A stretch of 64,000 nucleotides of DNA from Halomicrobium urmianum (GCF_020217425.1 NZ_CP084090.1:2232001-2296000); one strand, 5' to 3'. Positions 26,690-35,344 are shown, numbered from the stretch's first letter. Made by a program: numbers and translations. Notes: generated from the sequence alone by a model not told the origin.

Positions 26690-29305
26690 TCACTGACCGG
26701 CGGAGCCGGGACAGCTCTCGACCGTTCCGCTCTGGGGGAGATCTCCCGATCCGCCGCCGTAGGTGCACGTCTCCCCGCCCGCGCCGACGACGGCACCGGT
26801 CACCTCGTAGGTGCTCGAGGACCACGTGGCTGCGACCGGTTCGCCGGGTTCCTTGAACTCGGTCGCCGTCACCGACGTCCCGGCCGAATCGCCCTCGGGG
26901 GCGAACGTGCTGCCGGTCCACTCCCAGCGTACGAAGGGCTCTCCCGACGGGCAGTCGCCGGATCCCGCCCCGCCGACTGACGGCGCGCCCTCGTCGGTCG
27001 TACAGAGGAGGACGTAGCTGATGGCGGCACGGTCGTCTTCAGTCGGGGTCTCGGGCGTATCGGTTGGCGTAGCGGGCGTGTCGGTTGGCGTCTCAGGCGT
27101 GTCTGTCGGAGTATCGGGTGTGTCAGTCGGAGTCTCAGGCGTATCGGTTGGCGTCTCAGGTGTGTCAGTCGGAGTATCGGGTGTGTCGGTTGGCGTGTCG
27201 GGGGTATCGGTTGGCGTCTCGGGCGTGTCTGTCGGAGTCTCAGGCGTATCGGTTGGCGTCTCAGGTGTGTCAGTCGGAGTATCGGGTGTGTCGGTTGGCG
27301 TGTCTGGGGTGTCCGGGGTGTCCGGAGTGTCAGGCGTGTCAGGCGTATCGGGCTTGTCCGGCGTATCGGGCTTGTCCGGCGTATCGGGCGTATCTGGAGT
27401 GTCAGGCGTATCTGGCGTTTCCGGTTCCTCGGTCGGGGTCTCGGGCTTTTCAGTCGGCGTTTCGGGTAGTTCGCCTGGCGTCTCCGGCTTCTCAGTAGGT
27501 GTCTCGGCCTCCTGGGTCTGCGTCGCGGGCTTCTCCGTGGGCGCCTCCGTCGGTGTTCCCTTCGGCGTCTCGGTCTCCGCCGCCGTCTCGTGGTCCGTCG
27601 GCGTGTCGGCCTCCGTTCTCGTCTCCGTCGGCGTGTCCGCCGCCGGCGTTGCGGTGTCCTCGGGGGTCTTCTCCCGCGTCTCGGTGTCCTTGGGAGTCCG
27701 TTCGGTCGTCTCGGTCTTCGTCGGCGTTTTCTCGGGCGTCTCGGTGTCCTTGGGCGTCCCGGTCCGCTCGCGCGTTTCGGTGTCTTTCTCCGTGGCGGTG
27801 TCTTCCGCGGCGCAGTCCCCGTGGACGACGTACGTGGCACCGGCGTCGGGGTGCGGGTCGTTGTACGGCGCACCGATGACGACGTCCTCGTCGCCGTCGC
27901 CGTTCAGGTCTTCGCCGTCCGCGACGGCGCGGCCCGCGCGGTCGCCGTCGGCCTCGCCGAGCAACGTCGCCTGTGCGTCGGCCAGGCTCCGGTTCGCTTC
28001 GTCCGTGCCGCCGGCGACGATGTACGCCGCTCCGGCGTTCGTCGCGGCGGCGTCGGAGCCGGGCGCACCGACCAGCAGGTCGTCGACGCCGTCACAGGTG
28101 ACGTCGCCGGAGCCCGCGGCCGACACGGAGTAGCCGGCCTCGTCGCCGGCGGCCTCGCCGGTCAGCCTCACGTCCGCGTCGGACAGCGAGTTGCTCCCTT
28201 CGGGGTCGCTCGATCCGAACACGACGTAGGCAGCGCCGGCGTCGGTCCCAGCGGCGTCGGCGCCGGGTGCACCGACGGCGTAGTCGTCGCGTCCGTCGTC
28301 GTCGTAGTCGAACTCGCCGGCGACCGATGCGCCCGCACGCTCGCCGCCGTCGCCCTCGTGTCGGGCGTCGGCGCCGGCCAAGTCGATCTGCCCGGACCGA
28401 TCAGCGACGCCGGAGAGCAGGTACGCCGCGCCCGCGTCGCCGTCGTATCCCGGCGCACCGATCAGTGCGTCACTGGCACCGTCGCCGCCGGTGTCACCGA
28501 CGAACGCGACCGACGTGCCAGCTTCGTCGCCGGGTGATTCCCCACTGTACCTCGCCGCGGCGTCACCCAGGGTATCGCCGGTCGACGGGTCGCTGACGTA
28601 GTACGCGGCCCCGACGGCTTCGTCCTGGCCGGGGGCACCGACGAGTAGCCCGGTGCCGTTCTCCGGGGTCGCGACGGCGAAGCCCGCCGACGCGCTCTCG
28701 CTCGTCCCCGCCAGCGCGTAGCCGGCGTCCGAGAGCGACTGCGTGCCGTCTGCGCTCCCGTCCGCCTCGACGACGTAGACGACCCCGGCGCTGGAGCCGG
28801 CAGCGGTGTCCCGACCGGGCGCACCGATCACGACCTCGTCGCCGTCCGTCCCGTCGACGTCGCCGACGGCGACCGACCAGCCTGCGGCGTCGCCGGTCGC
28901 TTCGCCGACGAACGTCGCGTCGGCGTCTGAGAGGGAGACGTCGCCCGCCTCGACTGGTCCGTAGAACAGGTACGCGGCACCGGCCAGGTCCTCGCTCAGG
29001 TCGCTCTGGGGCGCGCCGATCAGCAGGTCGGTTCGCCCGTCGTCGTTCACGTCACCCGTCGCGACCGACCAGCCCGACGTCTCGTTCGCGCGCTCGCCGA
29101 GCAGCGTCGTCTCGGCCGCGCCGAGACCGCGCTCCCCGCTGAGCGGCGCCGTCGCCTGATCGCTCTGGGACAGTGCCGGGTGACTCATTGCTGTCGCCCC
29201 GTCGGGCGAGGCCGGTGCCGTAGCGGGCGGTACGACGAACCCTGCGACGAGCCATCCTGTCACGACGATCGCGGCGATCGAGGCCAACTGACGATGTCGA
29301 GCCAT
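26690..29305 (-). CDS. Large secreted FG-GAP beta-propeller protein with Thr/Pro heptad stalk
   Basis: 871 residues. A Sec leader (about residues 1-32) is followed by seven FG-GAP/integrin-alpha repeats. Each has the form 'GxxAGxSVAxGDxDxDGxDDxxIGAP', with Asp-rich calcium loops (DVNDDGRTD, DYDDDGRDD, DLNGDGDED), consistent with a complete seven-bladed propeller. From about residue 500 to 755 there is a Thr/Pro/Glu/Asp stalk with 3- and 7-residue repeats (DTP, TDTPETP). The C-terminal 110-residue domain has four Cys, suggesting two disulfides. It is probably a surface adhesin or calcium-binding envelope protein. An out-of-frame GTG with an ideal Shine-Dalgarno lies just upstream. Confidence 0.88.
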   Translation of the reverse strand: MARHRQLASIAAIVVTGWLVAGFVVPPATAPASPDGATAMSHPALSQSDQATAPLSGERGLGAAETTLLGERANETSGWSVATGDVNDDGRTDLLIGAPQSDLSEDLAGAAYLFYGPVEAGDVSLSDADATFVGEATGDAAGWSVAVGDVDGTDGDEVVIGAPGRDTAAGSSAGVVYVVEADGSADGTQSLSDAGYALAGTSESASAGFAVATPENGTGLLVGAPGQDEAVGAAYYVSDPSTGDTLGDAAARYSGESPGDEAGTSVAFVGDTGGDGASDALIGAPGYDGDAGAAYLLSGVADRSGQIDLAGADARHEGDGGERAGASVAGEFDYDDDGRDDYAVGAPGADAAGTDAGAAYVVFGSSDPEGSNSLSDADVRLTGEAAGDEAGYSVSAAGSGDVTCDGVDDLLVGAPGSDAAATNAGAAYIVAGGTDEANRSLADAQATLLGEADGDRAGRAVADGEDLNGDGDEDVVIGAPYNDPHPDAGATYVVHGDCAAEDTATEKDTETRERTGTPKDTETPEKTPTKTETTERTPKDTETREKTPEDTATPAADTPTETRTEADTPTDHETAAETETPKGTPTEAPTEKPATQTQEAETPTEKPETPGELPETPTEKPETPTEEPETPDTPDTPDTPDTPDKPDTPDKPDTPDTPDTPDTPDTPDTPTDTPDTPTDTPETPTDTPETPTDTPETPTDTPDTPTDTPDTPTDTPETPTDTPETPTDTPDTPTDTPETPTDTPATPTDTPETPTEDDRAAISYVLLCTTDEGAPSVGGAGSGDCPSGEPFVRWEWTGSTFAPEGDSAGTSVTATEFKEPGEPVAATWSSSTYEVTGAVVGAGGETCTYGGGSGDLPQSGTVESCPGSAGQ
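27036..27545 (-). repeat. Coding minisatellite of the Thr/Pro stalk
   Basis: 21-base units encoding TDTP[ED]TP repeat about thirteen times at 27036-27305. 9-base units encoding DTP (with DKP variants) repeat at 27300-27425, and looser heptads TPTEKPE extend to about 27545. Units differ at silent and D/E positions in a patterned order, showing expansion by duplication of blocks of two to four units. Confidence 0.85.
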
Positions 29306-29699
29306 AGCGGTATCACCGTGTCTACCTCCTTTGTAATTTGAATGATATCTACGGCTATCGTTACCCTATCAGCCGTCGGTCTCGGCTCATTCGCCGATTT
29401 TTCGCCGCGCCGTTTCGTTACGGATCGGCTGTAATCACCCGCTTCACGGAACGCGGGCGTTACCGCCGGCGACGCCGTGTTACGGGCTCGTCGTCGCCGA
29501 ACCCGCAGACGGCGGCGAGTAAAAGACGGCCCTAGCCGGCGACGGGACCCGGTAGTGGAGTTCGGTACTCCGGAGGTCGCGGTTCTCAGCACAGCGTACT
29601 CGCGAGCGAGACCGACGCTCGGCCCCGAACCGCGACCGGATCCGTCGATCAGTCTGCGGCCGGCCGACCGCTTTTCCGGCCCGCGCCCCTATCGAGACC
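29306..29699. other. Divergent intergenic region with Shine-Dalgarno and small upstream frame
   Basis: 394 bases between the FG-GAP gene (minus) and the deacylase gene (plus). On the minus strand AGGAGGT lies at 29324-29330. It is seven bases before a GTG (29316) but 18 bases before the FG-GAP ATG. The rest shows only weakly AT-rich promoter-like DNA near 29325-29375. Confidence 0.5.
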
Positions 29700-30548
29700 A
29701 TGTTCGACGGGAACGTCTCTCCGGACGTGTCCGTGGTCGGTCCCGGCGACCACGACGATCCCGATGTGGCCGTCATGGTCAGTGTCCACGGCGACGAGTT
29801 CGCCGGCCCGCGCGCGGTCTACCGCTTCCTCGACGAGGATCCCGACCTCCAGCGTCCGGTCAAGTTCGTCGTCGCCAACCCGCCCGCGGCCGTCTCGGAC
29901 CTCCGGTACCTCGACGTCGACCTGAACCGCGTCGTCCCGGGCGATCCCGATTCAGAGGATCGCGAGCGCCGCCTCGCCGCACAGATCGTCGAAGAGATCG
30001 AGGGCTGCCTGACCCTCTCGATCCACACCACCCACGCCACGCCGGAGCCGCTGGCCTTCCTCCACGCCGGCTTTCCCGACGCTCTGGCGGCCGCCGCGGA
30101 CCTCCCGCTCGACCACGTCGTCGAGGAGGGCCGGGTCCTGGAGGGCGTGTTCGCCTCCCGCGGCGTGGTCTCCGTCGAGACCGGCATGGCCCGCTCGGAC
30201 GCCGCGACGAGCAACGCCCGGAAGATCGTCCGCGCGTTCCTGCGGCACGCCGACGCCCTCGAGGGCGAGCCCCGCGGCGCGGATCGGGAGACCCGCTACT
30301 ACGAGATCTACCAGATGGCGACGAAGCCGTCCAGTACCGACGACTACCGCCTCCTCGTGGAGAACTTCCGACCGGTCGAAGCCGGAGAGACCTACGCGGA
30401 GTACGAGGACCAGCGCCTCGTCGCCGAGGAGGACTTCGTTCCCGTGCTCATGTCGGTCCACGGCTATCCCGACATCTTCGGGTACAAGGGCCGCGAGGTC
30501 GGCCGGACTCTCGAAGCGGCGCGAGAGGCGTGGATCGATAACGAGTGA
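29700..30548 (+). CDS. Succinylglutamate desuccinylase/aspartoacylase family protein
   Basis: 282-residue M14-like zinc hydrolase. The zinc site is seen as MVSVHGDEFAGPRA (His and Glu) and SIHTTHAT (second His). The arginine-substrate segment is DLNRVVPGD, and the general acid Glu is in VVSVETGMARSD. These enzymes deacylate N-acyl amino acids; the substrate here is unknown. The C-terminal 90 residues form the beta-rich lid. It is a stand-alone gene. Confidence 0.88.
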   Translation: MFDGNVSPDVSVVGPGDHDDPDVAVMVSVHGDEFAGPRAVYRFLDEDPDLQRPVKFVVANPPAAVSDLRYLDVDLNRVVPGDPDSEDRERRLAAQIVEEIEGCLTLSIHTTHATPEPLAFLHAGFPDALAAAADLPLDHVVEEGRVLEGVFASRGVVSVETGMARSDAATSNARKIVRAFLRHADALEGEPRGADRETRYYEIYQMATKPSSTDDYRLLVENFRPVEAGETYAEYEDQRLVAEEDFVPVLMSVHGYPDIFGYKGREVGRTLEAAREAWIDNE

Positions 30549-30622
30549 GTTCACGCCCGTCGTGCCCCGTCCGTCGACGCCGTCCGAGACGTGCCTGCCC
30601 CCCGAGTGCAGCACCCGACGCC

Positions 30623-30733
30623 CTATTTGCGGGTGTGACGGGAGATCGTGAGCGTGTCGTAGACGACGAAGAGGGACGCGGGAACGGCCAGCGCCCAGCC
30701 GGCGTAGGCGATGTCCTCGCTGCGCTCGGACAT
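30623..30733 (-). CDS. Possible 36-residue membrane microprotein
   Basis: ATG at 30733 opens a 36-codon frame with a charged start (MSERSED), one hydrophobic helix (IAYAGWALAVPASLFVVYDT) and a basic end (SRHTRK), obeying positive-inside logic. Small haloarchaeal membrane proteins of this size are common. No family is recognised, and its N-terminus is encoded by a repeat-like GAGCGCAGCGAGG stretch, so it may be fortuitous. Confidence 0.4.
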   Translation of the reverse strand: MSERSEDIAYAGWALAVPASLFVVYDTLTISRHTRK

Positions 30734-30791
30734 CGTCTGGCTCACGGGTCGCTTCGCTCTCACGGCTCGCGCTGCTCGCCGTTCGAGCATT

Positions 30792-30812
30792 CGAGGTCGC
30801 TTCGCGACCTCG
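30792..30812. repeat. Perfect nine-base-pair hairpin upstream of the RNB gene
   Basis: CGAGGTCGC - TTC - GCGACCTCG. The complementary strand carries the GCGAAGC mini-hairpin core also seen in ureC. It is followed by GAGCGAT/ATCGCTC arms about 20 bases later, giving a run of structures in front of the exoribonuclease start. Confidence 0.6.
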
Positions 30813-30898
30813 CGCTCCCCGTTCGCCCGTTCGGAGCGATTCACTTCGTTCATCGCTCCTGCGACACGCCTAACTACCCACTCCTCATAGCCGCCGTC

Positions 30899-32212
30899 AT
30901 GAGCAACGAGGACGCACAGGCCCAGGCGGGGACGCCGGAGGGCCAGGGCCCCGTCGAGATCGACGAGGAGATGGCCCGTCACCTCGAGAACAAGCGCGAG
31001 GAGCTGTTCGAGAAGTTCGAGATCCCGGACGCGTTCCCGCCGGAGGTCATGGAGGAGGCCGAGGCACGCACCGAGGACGTCCAGGCGGAGATCCAGTCGG
31101 CGGTCGACGAGCGCCGGGACCTGCGGGACATGACGACCTGGACGACCGACCCCATCGACGCCCAGGACTTCGACGACGCCCTCTCGATCGAGGAGCGCGA
31201 CGAGGAGTACGTGCTGTGGGTCCACATCGCGGACGTGACTCACTACGTGAACCCCGACACCGCGATGTGGGACTCCGCCGTCGAGCGGGCGAACACGGTC
31301 TACCTCCCGGGGTATACGGTCCACATGCTGCCGCCGATCCTCGCCGAGACGGTCTGCTCGCTGGTGCCTAACGAGGACCGGCTGGCCCACACCGTCGAGA
31401 TGCACCTCGACAAGGAGAACCTCGGCTACGAGACCATCGACATCTACAAGTCCGTCATCCGGTCGGACGCCCGCCTGACCTACACCGAGGCCGAGAACAT
31501 ACTCGACGAGCCGGCGGCCGCCGACGACGTCCTCGAGGACACCGAGGTCGACCTGGCGGAGAAGACCGAACTCGTCTGGGAGCTGGCCGACGCGATGCAC
31601 GAGCAGCGCAAGGAGGAGGGCTCGCTCGTCCTCAACCCTCGCCGGGACCGCGCGCACACCATCATCGAGGAGTGCATGCTCAAGGCCAACAAGGCCGTCA
31701 CGCACGAGCTCATGTGGGACCGCGGCGTCGAGGCGATGTACCGCGTCCACCCCCAGCCCTCGCCGGAGGAGTGGAACGAGGCCCTTCAGGAAATCCAGGA
31801 GCTGGACGGCGTCTCCGTCCCGGGCGAGGCCTGGGACGACCCCCGCAAGGCCGTCAACGCCACGCTGGAGGAGGCCCCCGAGCGCCAGCTCGACAAGATC
31901 CAGTGGGCCGTCATGAAGGTGATGCCGCGCGCGAAGTACATGAACGACCCCTTCGGCGGCCACCACGCGCTCAACTTCGAGATCTACGGCCACTTTACCT
32001 CGCCCATCCGCCGCCTCTCGGACCTGATCAACCACTGGATCGTCCACACCAACGACGTCCCCGAGGACCTGATCGCCCTCTGCGACCGCGCCAGCGACAA
32101 GCAGCAGGACGCCGAACAGTGCGAGCGGGAGTACAAGCAGTTCCTCGAGGAGGTCGGACTCGACCCGTCGGCGGTCAACAACCGCGGGATAGAGGTCGTC
32201 GACGAGGCGTAG
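30899..32212 (+). CDS. rnr: RNB-domain exoribonuclease (RNase R/II family)
   Basis: 437-residue RNase II-type catalytic protein lacking the cold-shock and S1 domains of bacterial RNase R. RNB signatures are TTWTTDPIDAQDFDDALSIE (metal-binding Asp cluster), WVHIADVTHYV, FTSPIRRLSDLINHWI and an LPP-type segment in GYTVHMLPP. It degrades RNA 3' to 5'; in haloarchaea, which lack an exosome in some lineages, RNase R-like enzymes take this role. The ATG at 30899 is chosen because the acidic MSNEDAQAQ start is typical. Confidence 0.92.
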   Translation: MSNEDAQAQAGTPEGQGPVEIDEEMARHLENKREELFEKFEIPDAFPPEVMEEAEARTEDVQAEIQSAVDERRDLRDMTTWTTDPIDAQDFDDALSIEERDEEYVLWVHIADVTHYVNPDTAMWDSAVERANTVYLPGYTVHMLPPILAETVCSLVPNEDRLAHTVEMHLDKENLGYETIDIYKSVIRSDARLTYTEAENILDEPAAADDVLEDTEVDLAEKTELVWELADAMHEQRKEEGSLVLNPRRDRAHTIIEECMLKANKAVTHELMWDRGVEAMYRVHPQPSPEEWNEALQEIQELDGVSVPGEAWDDPRKAVNATLEEAPERQLDKIQWAVMKVMPRAKYMNDPFGGHHALNFEIYGHFTSPIRRLSDLINHWIVHTNDVPEDLIALCDRASDKQQDAEQCEREYKQFLEEVGLDPSAVNNRGIEVVDEA

Positions 32213-32226
32213 CCGAGTCGACTGCT

Positions 32227-32298
32227 CGACAGACGGAGTCTGTCGGTGTTATCGAGTCCGAATAGGACTCGATCGCTCGGGAGAGCTCTGCTCTCCCG
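32227..32298. terminator. Three consecutive hairpins after the RNB gene
   Basis: Stem 1 is CGACAGAC-GGA-GTCTGTCG (32227-32245), stem 2 is ATCGAGTCC-GAATA-GGACTCGAT (32251-32273) and stem 3 is CGGGAGAGC-TCT-GCTCTCCCG (32278-32298). All are perfect. They fill the gap between two convergent genes and could act as a bidirectional 3'-end signal. Confidence 0.6.
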
Positions 32299-32390
32299 GT
32301 GTCGTCGACTGAGAAGGGCCCGAGCGCAGCGAGGGGCCTCCTGTCGGGCGAGCGGTGACGCCGGGAACCGCGGGCCGGGCTGAATCGCCT

Positions 32391-32999
32391 TCAGGACTCG
32401 CCTTCTTCGGACGACTGCGCCCGCCCGCCCCGTGACGGCTGGCCCTGCCTGGACGGCCGTCCCAGCCCCCAAGCACCTCGCTCCTGACCGCCCTGTACCT
32501 GTTCGCGGGCGCGCTGTGCGGCCTGGGACTGCGCGAACGAGCCGGCGATGTCGGTGAGCCGCTCCAGCTGCTGGCGCTCGTCCGCGAGGTTGGCCTCCAG
32601 CAGCTGGGCCACCCGGTTCAGTCCGAGCACGTTGGCTATCCGGACCAGCTCCTCGTAGGCAGCGACCTCGTAGTGCTCGGCCCGCTGGCCGACGCCGACG
32701 TCGAACAGCGCGTGCATCTCGGCCGTCGGCTGACGCCGCCCCACGAAGCTCTCGTGCTCCGCGACGATGCCGTCGATCCCCTCGCAGCGGACGTCCGCCG
32801 GCTGCTGACCGATCGTGCCGAAGACTTCCTGCAGCCGGTTGACGTGCGTCTGCGTCTCGGCGCGGTGGGTCCGGAACGCCTGCCGTACCTCCTGGGTCGT
32901 CCACTCGCGGGACATGCGATCGAGCGCCTCCGCGAGCGCCAGTTCGGCGGCGTAGACGTCCTGCAGTTCGTGGACGAACAGCTCCTGGGGCGTTTGCAT
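32391..32999 (-). CDS. DUF892 (YciF-type) ferritin-like protein
   Basis: 202 residues. A four-helix bundle of the YciE/YciF family spans residues 1-160 (TPQELFVHELQDVYAAELAL, HRAETQTHVNRLQEVF, and 'AEHYEVAAYEELVRIA'), with Glu/His pairs suited to a diiron site. A Gln/Arg/Gly-rich tail follows. Relatives are stress-induced and are thought to be ferroxidases or oxidative-damage proteins. The ATG at 32999 (MQTPQELF) is preferred over an in-frame GTG five codons upstream. Confidence 0.87.
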   Translation of the reverse strand: MQTPQELFVHELQDVYAAELALAEALDRMSREWTTQEVRQAFRTHRAETQTHVNRLQEVFGTIGQQPADVRCEGIDGIVAEHESFVGRRQPTAEMHALFDVGVGQRAEHYEVAAYEELVRIANVLGLNRVAQLLEANLADERQQLERLTDIAGSFAQSQAAQRAREQVQGGQERGAWGLGRPSRQGQPSRGGRAQSSEEGES

Positions 33000-33156
33000 G
33001 CTGGTGTCACCCACTCGAACCGTGGGACCGGCCGCCGTAAGGCGTTCTTGCGGACCGGTGATCAGCTGCTGTGGAGTTATACCGTCGGCTGTAACGTCTC
33101 GAAAGGACTCGCCTCTCCGGGGTGGCGAGTATCTTCGTGCACTACAGCCGGCGGTG

Positions 33157-33507
33157 TTACTCGTCCCGCGCGTCGAGGTAGCGTTCCCCCCACTTCTCCA
33201 TGACGGTGACTACCAGTTCGAGCTGTTCGCCCCACTCGGTCAGGGAGTACTCCACCCTGACTGGCTTGTCGTCGAGTACCGTCCGCTCGACGAGGTCGCG
33301 CTCCTCCAGGTCGTCGAGGCTCTCGGAGAGCACCTTGTCGGAGATGCCGGTCACGCGTTCCTTCAGGTCGTTGAACCCCAGCGGTCCGGCCTCGAGCAGT
33401 TCGGCGACGATGAGCGGGTGCCACTTCTTCCCAAGAATGGTGGCTGTCGTGGTCAGCGGCCGGGAGGCCCCGACCCTGTTCGTCGTGTTGTCCCCCATCC
33501 CTTCCAT
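33157..33507 (-). CDS. HxlR family winged-helix transcriptional regulator
   Basis: 116 residues. The HxlR signature is ATILGKKWHPLIVAELLEAG followed by GFNDLKERVTGISDKVLSES and the wing VRVEYSLTEWGEQL. The family senses redox or small electrophiles and controls adjacent genes. The ATG at 33507 is chosen because AAATAAAAA (33531-33539) provides a TATA box 24-32 bases upstream for a leaderless message. A Met three codons later is the alternative. It is divergent from a small membrane-protein gene. Confidence 0.88.
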   Translation of the reverse strand: MEGMGDNTTNRVGASRPLTTTATILGKKWHPLIVAELLEAGPLGFNDLKERVTGISDKVLSESLDDLEERDLVERTVLDDKPVRVEYSLTEWGEQLELVVTVMEKWGERYLDARDE

Positions 33508-33530
33508 GCCTCGTTTCCGTCGCCCCAGCC

Positions 33531-33539
33531 AAATAAAAA
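33531..33539 (-). promoter_or_regulatory. TATA box for the HxlR gene
   Basis: TTTTTATTT on the minus strand is centred 28 bases before the ATG at 33507. It stands out from GC-rich flanks. Confidence 0.65.
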
Positions 33540-33754
33540 CCCCAGTTCGTTCGACGGCGGCGCTCACGACCGGATCCTCGGCTCGCCGGATCACTGGCCG
33601 ACCGGGCGGGGCCAGGGCGGCCTGAAATAATATACGTATTATACCAGTATGCTAGATGAAAAACCGAAATGACAATGAAGTATGTTCGGAAAACTGAACT
33701 CACGTAACATTTTAGTACGATCCCGTAGAAGTGACAGACAGGAGGTGAACACGT

Positions 33755-33979
33755 ATGGCGGTCAGCGACAAGGACGACCCGCAGTACGGCATCGACGGAC
33801 GACCGGGCCGGTTCTCCCGGTACGACCTCGTTCTGACCGTCATTCCGGTGGCGTTCCTGCTGGCGGGGCTGGCGAGCCAGGTCACGCCGCTCGCGCCGCA
33901 GACGCTGCTCGGCGTCGCAGCCCTGATCGGAGCGCTCGGCCTGGTCGACGTGCTGTTCATCAACCCGCCGCAGGCCTGA
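33755..33979 (+). CDS. Small two-helix membrane protein
   Basis: 74 residues. A polar N-terminus (DKDDPQYGIDGRPGRFSRYD) precedes two hydrophobic helices (VLTVIPVAFLLAGLA and LLGVAALIGALGLVDVLF). A strong Shine-Dalgarno GGAGGTGA lies six bases before the ATG. CATTTTAGTA near 33708-33717 is a likely TATA box, implying a short leader. Conserved small proteins of this layout are common in haloarchaea; function is unknown. It is divergent from the HxlR regulator and may be controlled by it. Confidence 0.75.
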   Translation: MAVSDKDDPQYGIDGRPGRFSRYDLVLTVIPVAFLLAGLASQVTPLAPQTLLGVAALIGALGLVDVLFINPPQA

Positions 33980-34308
33980 TCGGGTCAGTCGGCACCGGTC
34001 GTCAGTCCTCGCTGCTCCTGTCCCGATAGCCGCCGCTGTCTGCGGGGCCGTCGTCGACCGTCGCGTTCCGGATTGCCGGCGCGACACCTACGCTGTTGGC
34101 ACACTACTTATGGTGCTTCTGCGATATATGTAAATCATCCAATGACTATTCCGACGCCACCGGTCGACGGTCGAGATCGGCAGTCCGTTCCCCGGGGAGC
34201 CGTGCGCTCCCGCGCACACGCCCGCCAGCGCCGTTCCGACTCGCCGGCCCCGGCCGAACCGGGGCGGGGCCGATCGATCGCTCGACTGCCGCGGTCGCGC
34301 CCGTCGAG
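33980..34308. other. Intergenic region, no gene recognised
   Basis: 329 bases. An AT-rich patch (GATATATGTAAATC near 34121-34134) could be a promoter for the downstream phytoene synthase, with a leader of about 150 nucleotides. An in-frame extension upstream of the chosen start is Arg/Pro-rich and probably non-coding. Confidence 0.45.
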
Positions 34309-35265
34309 ATGGTAGACGCGGACTCGGTCAGGACGGCCAAGGCCGTCCAGCAGCGAACCGGCCGGACCTTCCACCTGGCGACGCGGCTCCTCCCGGAGCG
34401 GATCCGCCGTCCGACGTACGTGCTCTACGCGTTCTTCCGGGTCGCCGACGAGGTCGTCGACCGGACGGACGACACGCCGGCGTCCGTCCGGCGGGAGCGC
34501 CTCGAGCAGATCCGGTCAGCCGTGCTGGACGACGCCTCGACCGACGACCCGGTGATCGCGGCGTTCCGATCGCTGTGTGCCGACGGCGACGTCGACGACG
34601 AGGAGGTGGCCGTGTTCCTCGACGCGATGGAGAGCGACGTCGACCGGGCCCGCTACGACACCTTCGCCGACCTCCGGGAGTACATGCGCGGCTCGGCCGT
34701 CGCCGTCGGCAACATGATGATGACCGTCATGGACGTTCCCGACCCCGAGGCCGCACGGCCCCACGCCGCCGCCCTGGCTGAGGCCTTCCAGCTCACCAAC
34801 TTCCTCCGCGACGTCCGCGAGGACGTCCGTGACTACGGCCGGGTCTACCTGCCGCAGGAGACGCTGGCCGAGCACGGCGTCACGGAGGCGGACCTGGCCG
34901 ACGCGAACGTCACCGAGGGGTTCCGGGACGCGATGGCGGACGAGCTCTCGCGGGCCGAGCGGCTGTACCGCGAGGGGGTCGCCGGCATCCGCTATCTGCC
35001 GGCGGACTGCCGATTCGCCGTCCTCCTGTCGGCCACGCTGTACGCGGAGCACCACCGGCTCATCAGGGATCGCGACTACGACGTCCTGACCGCGACGCCG
35101 GAGCTGTCCCGCGGTCGCCGGCTTCGCGTCCTCGCCCGCACCTGGTGGCACTGGTGGCGCAGGCCGGACCCGGAAGCGGCCTTCTACGCGGCCAGCCCCG
35201 TTCCGGAGTGGTCGAGCGACACCGACCCGCCCGTCGGCGTCCCGGACCCCGGGCATCCGGTCTGA
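34309..35265 (+). CDS. crtB: Phytoene/squalene synthase
   Basis: 318-residue head-to-head prenyl synthase. The first Asp-rich motif is in YAFFRVADEVVDRTDD and the second in FQLTNFLRDVREDVRD, followed by GRVYLPQE. Start MVDADSVRTAKAVQQRTGRT is placed at the ATG 34309, where homology to haloarchaeal phytoene synthase begins. It condenses two geranylgeranyl diphosphates to phytoene, the first step to the C50 bacterioruberin pigments. No other carotenoid gene is in the window. The C-terminus is unusually Trp/Pro-rich. Confidence 0.9.
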   Translation: MVDADSVRTAKAVQQRTGRTFHLATRLLPERIRRPTYVLYAFFRVADEVVDRTDDTPASVRRERLEQIRSAVLDDASTDDPVIAAFRSLCADGDVDDEEVAVFLDAMESDVDRARYDTFADLREYMRGSAVAVGNMMMTVMDVPDPEAARPHAAALAEAFQLTNFLRDVREDVRDYGRVYLPQETLAEHGVTEADLADANVTEGFRDAMADELSRAERLYREGVAGIRYLPADCRFAVLLSATLYAEHHRLIRDRDYDVLTATPELSRGRRLRVLARTWWHWWRRPDPEAAFYAASPVPEWSSDTDPPVGVPDPGHPV

Positions 35266-35344
35266 CGGCGCTGCCGTCAGTGCGCTCCGCTCTGCCCGGG
35301 ACGGAGCAGCCGCTACGCGGTCGAAAACGGGAGAGAAGACCCGG

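Noticed and set aside
27036-27425. CRISPR-like regular repeats
   Set aside because: Units are contiguous 9- and 21-base coding repeats without unique spacers, in frame with the adhesin gene.
27021-28133. 370-codon plus-strand Ser/Val/Gly repeat frame
   Set aside because: It is the complement of the Thr/Pro minisatellite and propeller repeats in the minus-strand gene.
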